DNA from: Flavihumibacter solisilvae
Lineage (GTDB): Bacteria > Bacteroidota > Bacteroidia > Chitinophagales > Chitinophagaceae
Reading direction: 5' to 3'
Assembly: GCF_000814475.1 (NCBI RefSeq)
Contig: NZ_JSVC01000005.1
Location: 62,001 to 126,000, forward strand
Length of the DNA stretch: 64,000 nt
Below, in pieces: positions 62,433 through 64,000 of the stretch. Within the stretch, counting starts at the first letter, position 1, and each line of letters begins with the position of its first letter. The position numbers and the translations under genes were made by a program. The notes under the pieces are model-generated. The model was not told the DNA's origin and searched no databases. It saw only the letters and a program-made list of their open reading frames with translations.

Positions 62433-64000
62433 TTACTTAACAATCCTGTATACCGGGTACTGCATGTGATCCGGTTCGTAGTATGGCGAGTTGCGATAGA
62501 TAAAATCCAGCTGTTGCGCGCCGCTTTTAGCGAAGGCGGTGTCTGCAGCTACTTTATTTTTTAATTTTTCTTTAAGATCCGGGTGGTCGGCAAGGTACTT
62601 CTCGGCCGTATCCTCAAAGACATATGAACTGTAGCCTTCTTTTTGTCCCAGTATGGGATCGAAAAAATTCCAGCAGAAATAAGCATCCATCGCCTCCGGT
62701 TCAAGCACTTCCATGAGGAACCTGTTTCCCGGTTGGTTCATAGGGATCAGCCAGTCGCCCTTGCGGAACTGCCTTTGTTGAATGTGCTTGCTGATTTTTA
62801 CAGCGCTGTTCAGGTGATGGCCTTCAAAGGCGCGTGGACTGGTCTTATAATCTTCGATGCGGTAAGACTCTACTTCGATCGTCGTATCCCTCGATAACTG
62901 GCTCATGTGAATCTTATTGGCTGCCAGCAGGTCGATCACCTTCCACCAACCCTGCGGGATGACGTAAGCTTCCGGCCGGTTTGCGTATACGGATGCCTTA
63001 TAGGTGTTATAGAATTTTACTTTCTTTTCGAATGGTTTACTCCTGTCATAATAGAGGCGTGGCTGGCCGGATACCCCGCTTGGTTTTCTACCTGCTTCAA
63101 ATCCTTTAAAAGTCAGCTCAGTGAAACTGTTTTTGTCGTGTTCCCATTGAAGGGGCAGCGATTCCGCAGTCTGCTGCCCGTTGAAGGCAGCCTTCCGTAA
63201 CTGCTTGATCTGGGTGGCGTTTTCAGTCGCGAAGCGCACAAAACATTCCATCAGCGCATAAGTGGCATCCACCCTCTTTATATATGGCTTCAGCATGTGG
63301 GTTTCCGGAACGAACGCAAAACTATTCCACAAAGAAGCATACCCGCTGCTGTACCTTGGTCCTTCCAGGAACTCAGGCCAGCCGGATTCGGGGGTATCAC
63401 TGAAGGCATTCACATAGGGCACCAGGTCATACCCCTTTTCCTTCATGAGGCGGTAAAGCCCCGGCTCAAATTCGCGGTTCATAAATTGCCCCATTTCCCC
63501 GCCAAGTTTATTGTGCTGTGACGCAATCAGAGTCATAATATGCTGGTAGTCAGCCCCGTTACTGACATGGTTATCTACAAAAATGTCGGGGTCCAGGAAA
63601 CGGTAGAGCGACGCGAAACTCCTGGCTTCACGGGTATCGCATTTGATGAAGTCGCGATTCAGGTCATAATTCTGGCTGTTGCCGCGGGAACCAAAGGCCT
63701 CGGGGCCGTCCTGGTCAACCCGATAAAAATTGCTCCGGTTAAGCGCTCCGCCGATATTGTACACCGGGATAAAGGCAAGTGCTACGTTGTCGGGAAGCTT
63801 CTTCTTTCCTTCCACCAGGTCACGCAGCAGCAGCATGCTGGCATCAATGCCGTCGGGTTCACCGGGGTGGATTCCATTGTTGACCAGGATCACTACCTTT
63901 TGGCTGCGGTGCCAAAGCGCCGGGTCGTTTTTCCCGTCATTACTGAAAAGTGCCAGGTGCAGGGGAAAACCGGCATCTGATGGGCCCATGGTCACCAGGC
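62433..64000 (-). CDS. M14-family zinc carboxypeptidase (partial, 5' end missing)
   Basis: The frame stays open to the right edge, so the protein's N-terminus lies outside the window. The visible 520 or more residues contain the zinc ligands NGIHPGEPDGID (His and Glu) and the later His in VDNHVSNGADYQ, plus the substrate-binding NYDLNRDF. The GTG near 63995 could be read as a start, but the frame continues past it. It is the first gene of a minus-strand run with both MORN_2 genes. A signal peptide may lie in the missing part. Confidence 0.88.
   Translation of the reverse strand, partial: LVTMGPSDAGFPLHLALFSNDGKNDPALWHRSQKVVILVNNGIHPGEPDGIDASMLLLRDLVEGKKKLPDNVALAFIPVYNIGGALNRSNFYRVDQDGPEAFGSRGNSQNYDLNRDFIKCDTREARSFASLYRFLDPDIFVDNHVSNGADYQHIMTLIASQHNKLGGEMGQFMNREFEPGLYRLMKEKGYDLVPYVNAFSDTPESGWPEFLEGPRYSSGYASLWNSFAFVPETHMLKPYIKRVDATYALMECFVRFATENATQIKQLRKAAFNGQQTAESLPLQWEHDKNSFTELTFKGFEAGRKPSGVSGQPRLYYDRSKPFEKKVKFYNTYKASVYANRPEAYVIPQGWWKVIDLLAANKIHMSQLSRDTTIEVESYRIEDYKTSPRAFEGHHLNSAVKISKHIQQRQFRKGDWLIPMNQPGNRFLMEVLEPEAMDAYFCWNFFDPILGQKEGYSSYVFEDTAEKYLADHPDLKEKLKNKVAADTAFAKSGAQQLDFIYRNSPYYEPDHMQYPVYRIVK

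Overview
The window reads as an ordinary chromosomal stretch from a member of the Bacteroidota, most likely the Chitinophagaceae or a close relative. This placement is inference from content. The promoters carry the TAnnTTTG -7 element typical of this phylum and have almost no Shine-Dalgarno sequences. The gene families are phylum-typical: DUF2795, GIN-domain (DUF2807) protein, MORN_2 proteins, PepSY-like DUF2874, eukaryotic-type citrate synthase, guaA next to a periplasmic-binding-like protein, surE next to lpxB. No rRNA, CRISPR array, prophage or insertion sequence is visible. One tRNA (Ala, GGC) is present.

Layout. 0-7.2 kb holds recN, fabI, a LolD-type ATPase, an operon of gatC, a MacB-type ATPase and a PduO-type cobalamin adenosyltransferase, then trpS and a deoxynucleoside kinase. 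7.2-11.4 kb is the main accessory locus: a structured leader, a 64-residue precursor with a double-glycine leader, a hairpin, an HlyD-type adaptor and a C39-peptidase ABC exporter, facing a convergent DUF922 HExxH protein. 11.5-18.9 kb is housekeeping: pckA, pepP, pssA-purS-rsmI, a PepSY-like protein and an M1 peptidase. 19-27 kb has a NarL-type regulator flanked by inverted repeats, rsmG, a glycosyltransferase, tgt, a DUF6056 membrane protein, an LptG-type permease, citrate synthase and tRNA-Ala. 27-38 kb has a DUF1080 protein, a GH95 fucosidase, a DMT-type permease, a class III cyclase-TPR protein, a CHASE3-PAS histidine kinase, a slipin/NfeD pair and a hydrolase.

38-48 kb starts with a TetR-family gene with a matching palindrome on each side; it is followed by secreted and hydrolase genes, a YdjM-like protein, YtxH, a phospholipase-D-type synthase, and lpxB and surE. 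47.5-59.8 kb is a DNA-repair neighbourhood. An S24-type repressor-like protein with a palindrome over its own start codon sits beside an HDAC-like deacetylase and the full ligase-associated DNA-damage set (PdeM phosphoesterase, Lhr-type helicase, ATP-dependent ligase, MBL-fold exonuclease). A di-heme cytochrome c gene is inserted in this set, and guaA and a binding-protein-like gene lie upstream. 59.8-64 kb has a GIN-domain lipoprotein, two related MORN_2 proteins and an M14 peptidase cut by the right edge.

The two places most likely to hold something undescribed are the double-glycine peptide export locus (7.2-11.4 kb) and the repressor/deacetylase/cytochrome additions around the ligase-associated repair genes (47.5-57 kb). 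A third theme is regulatory: several near-perfect palindromes and promoter-embedded short tandem repeats lie in the gaps between genes.
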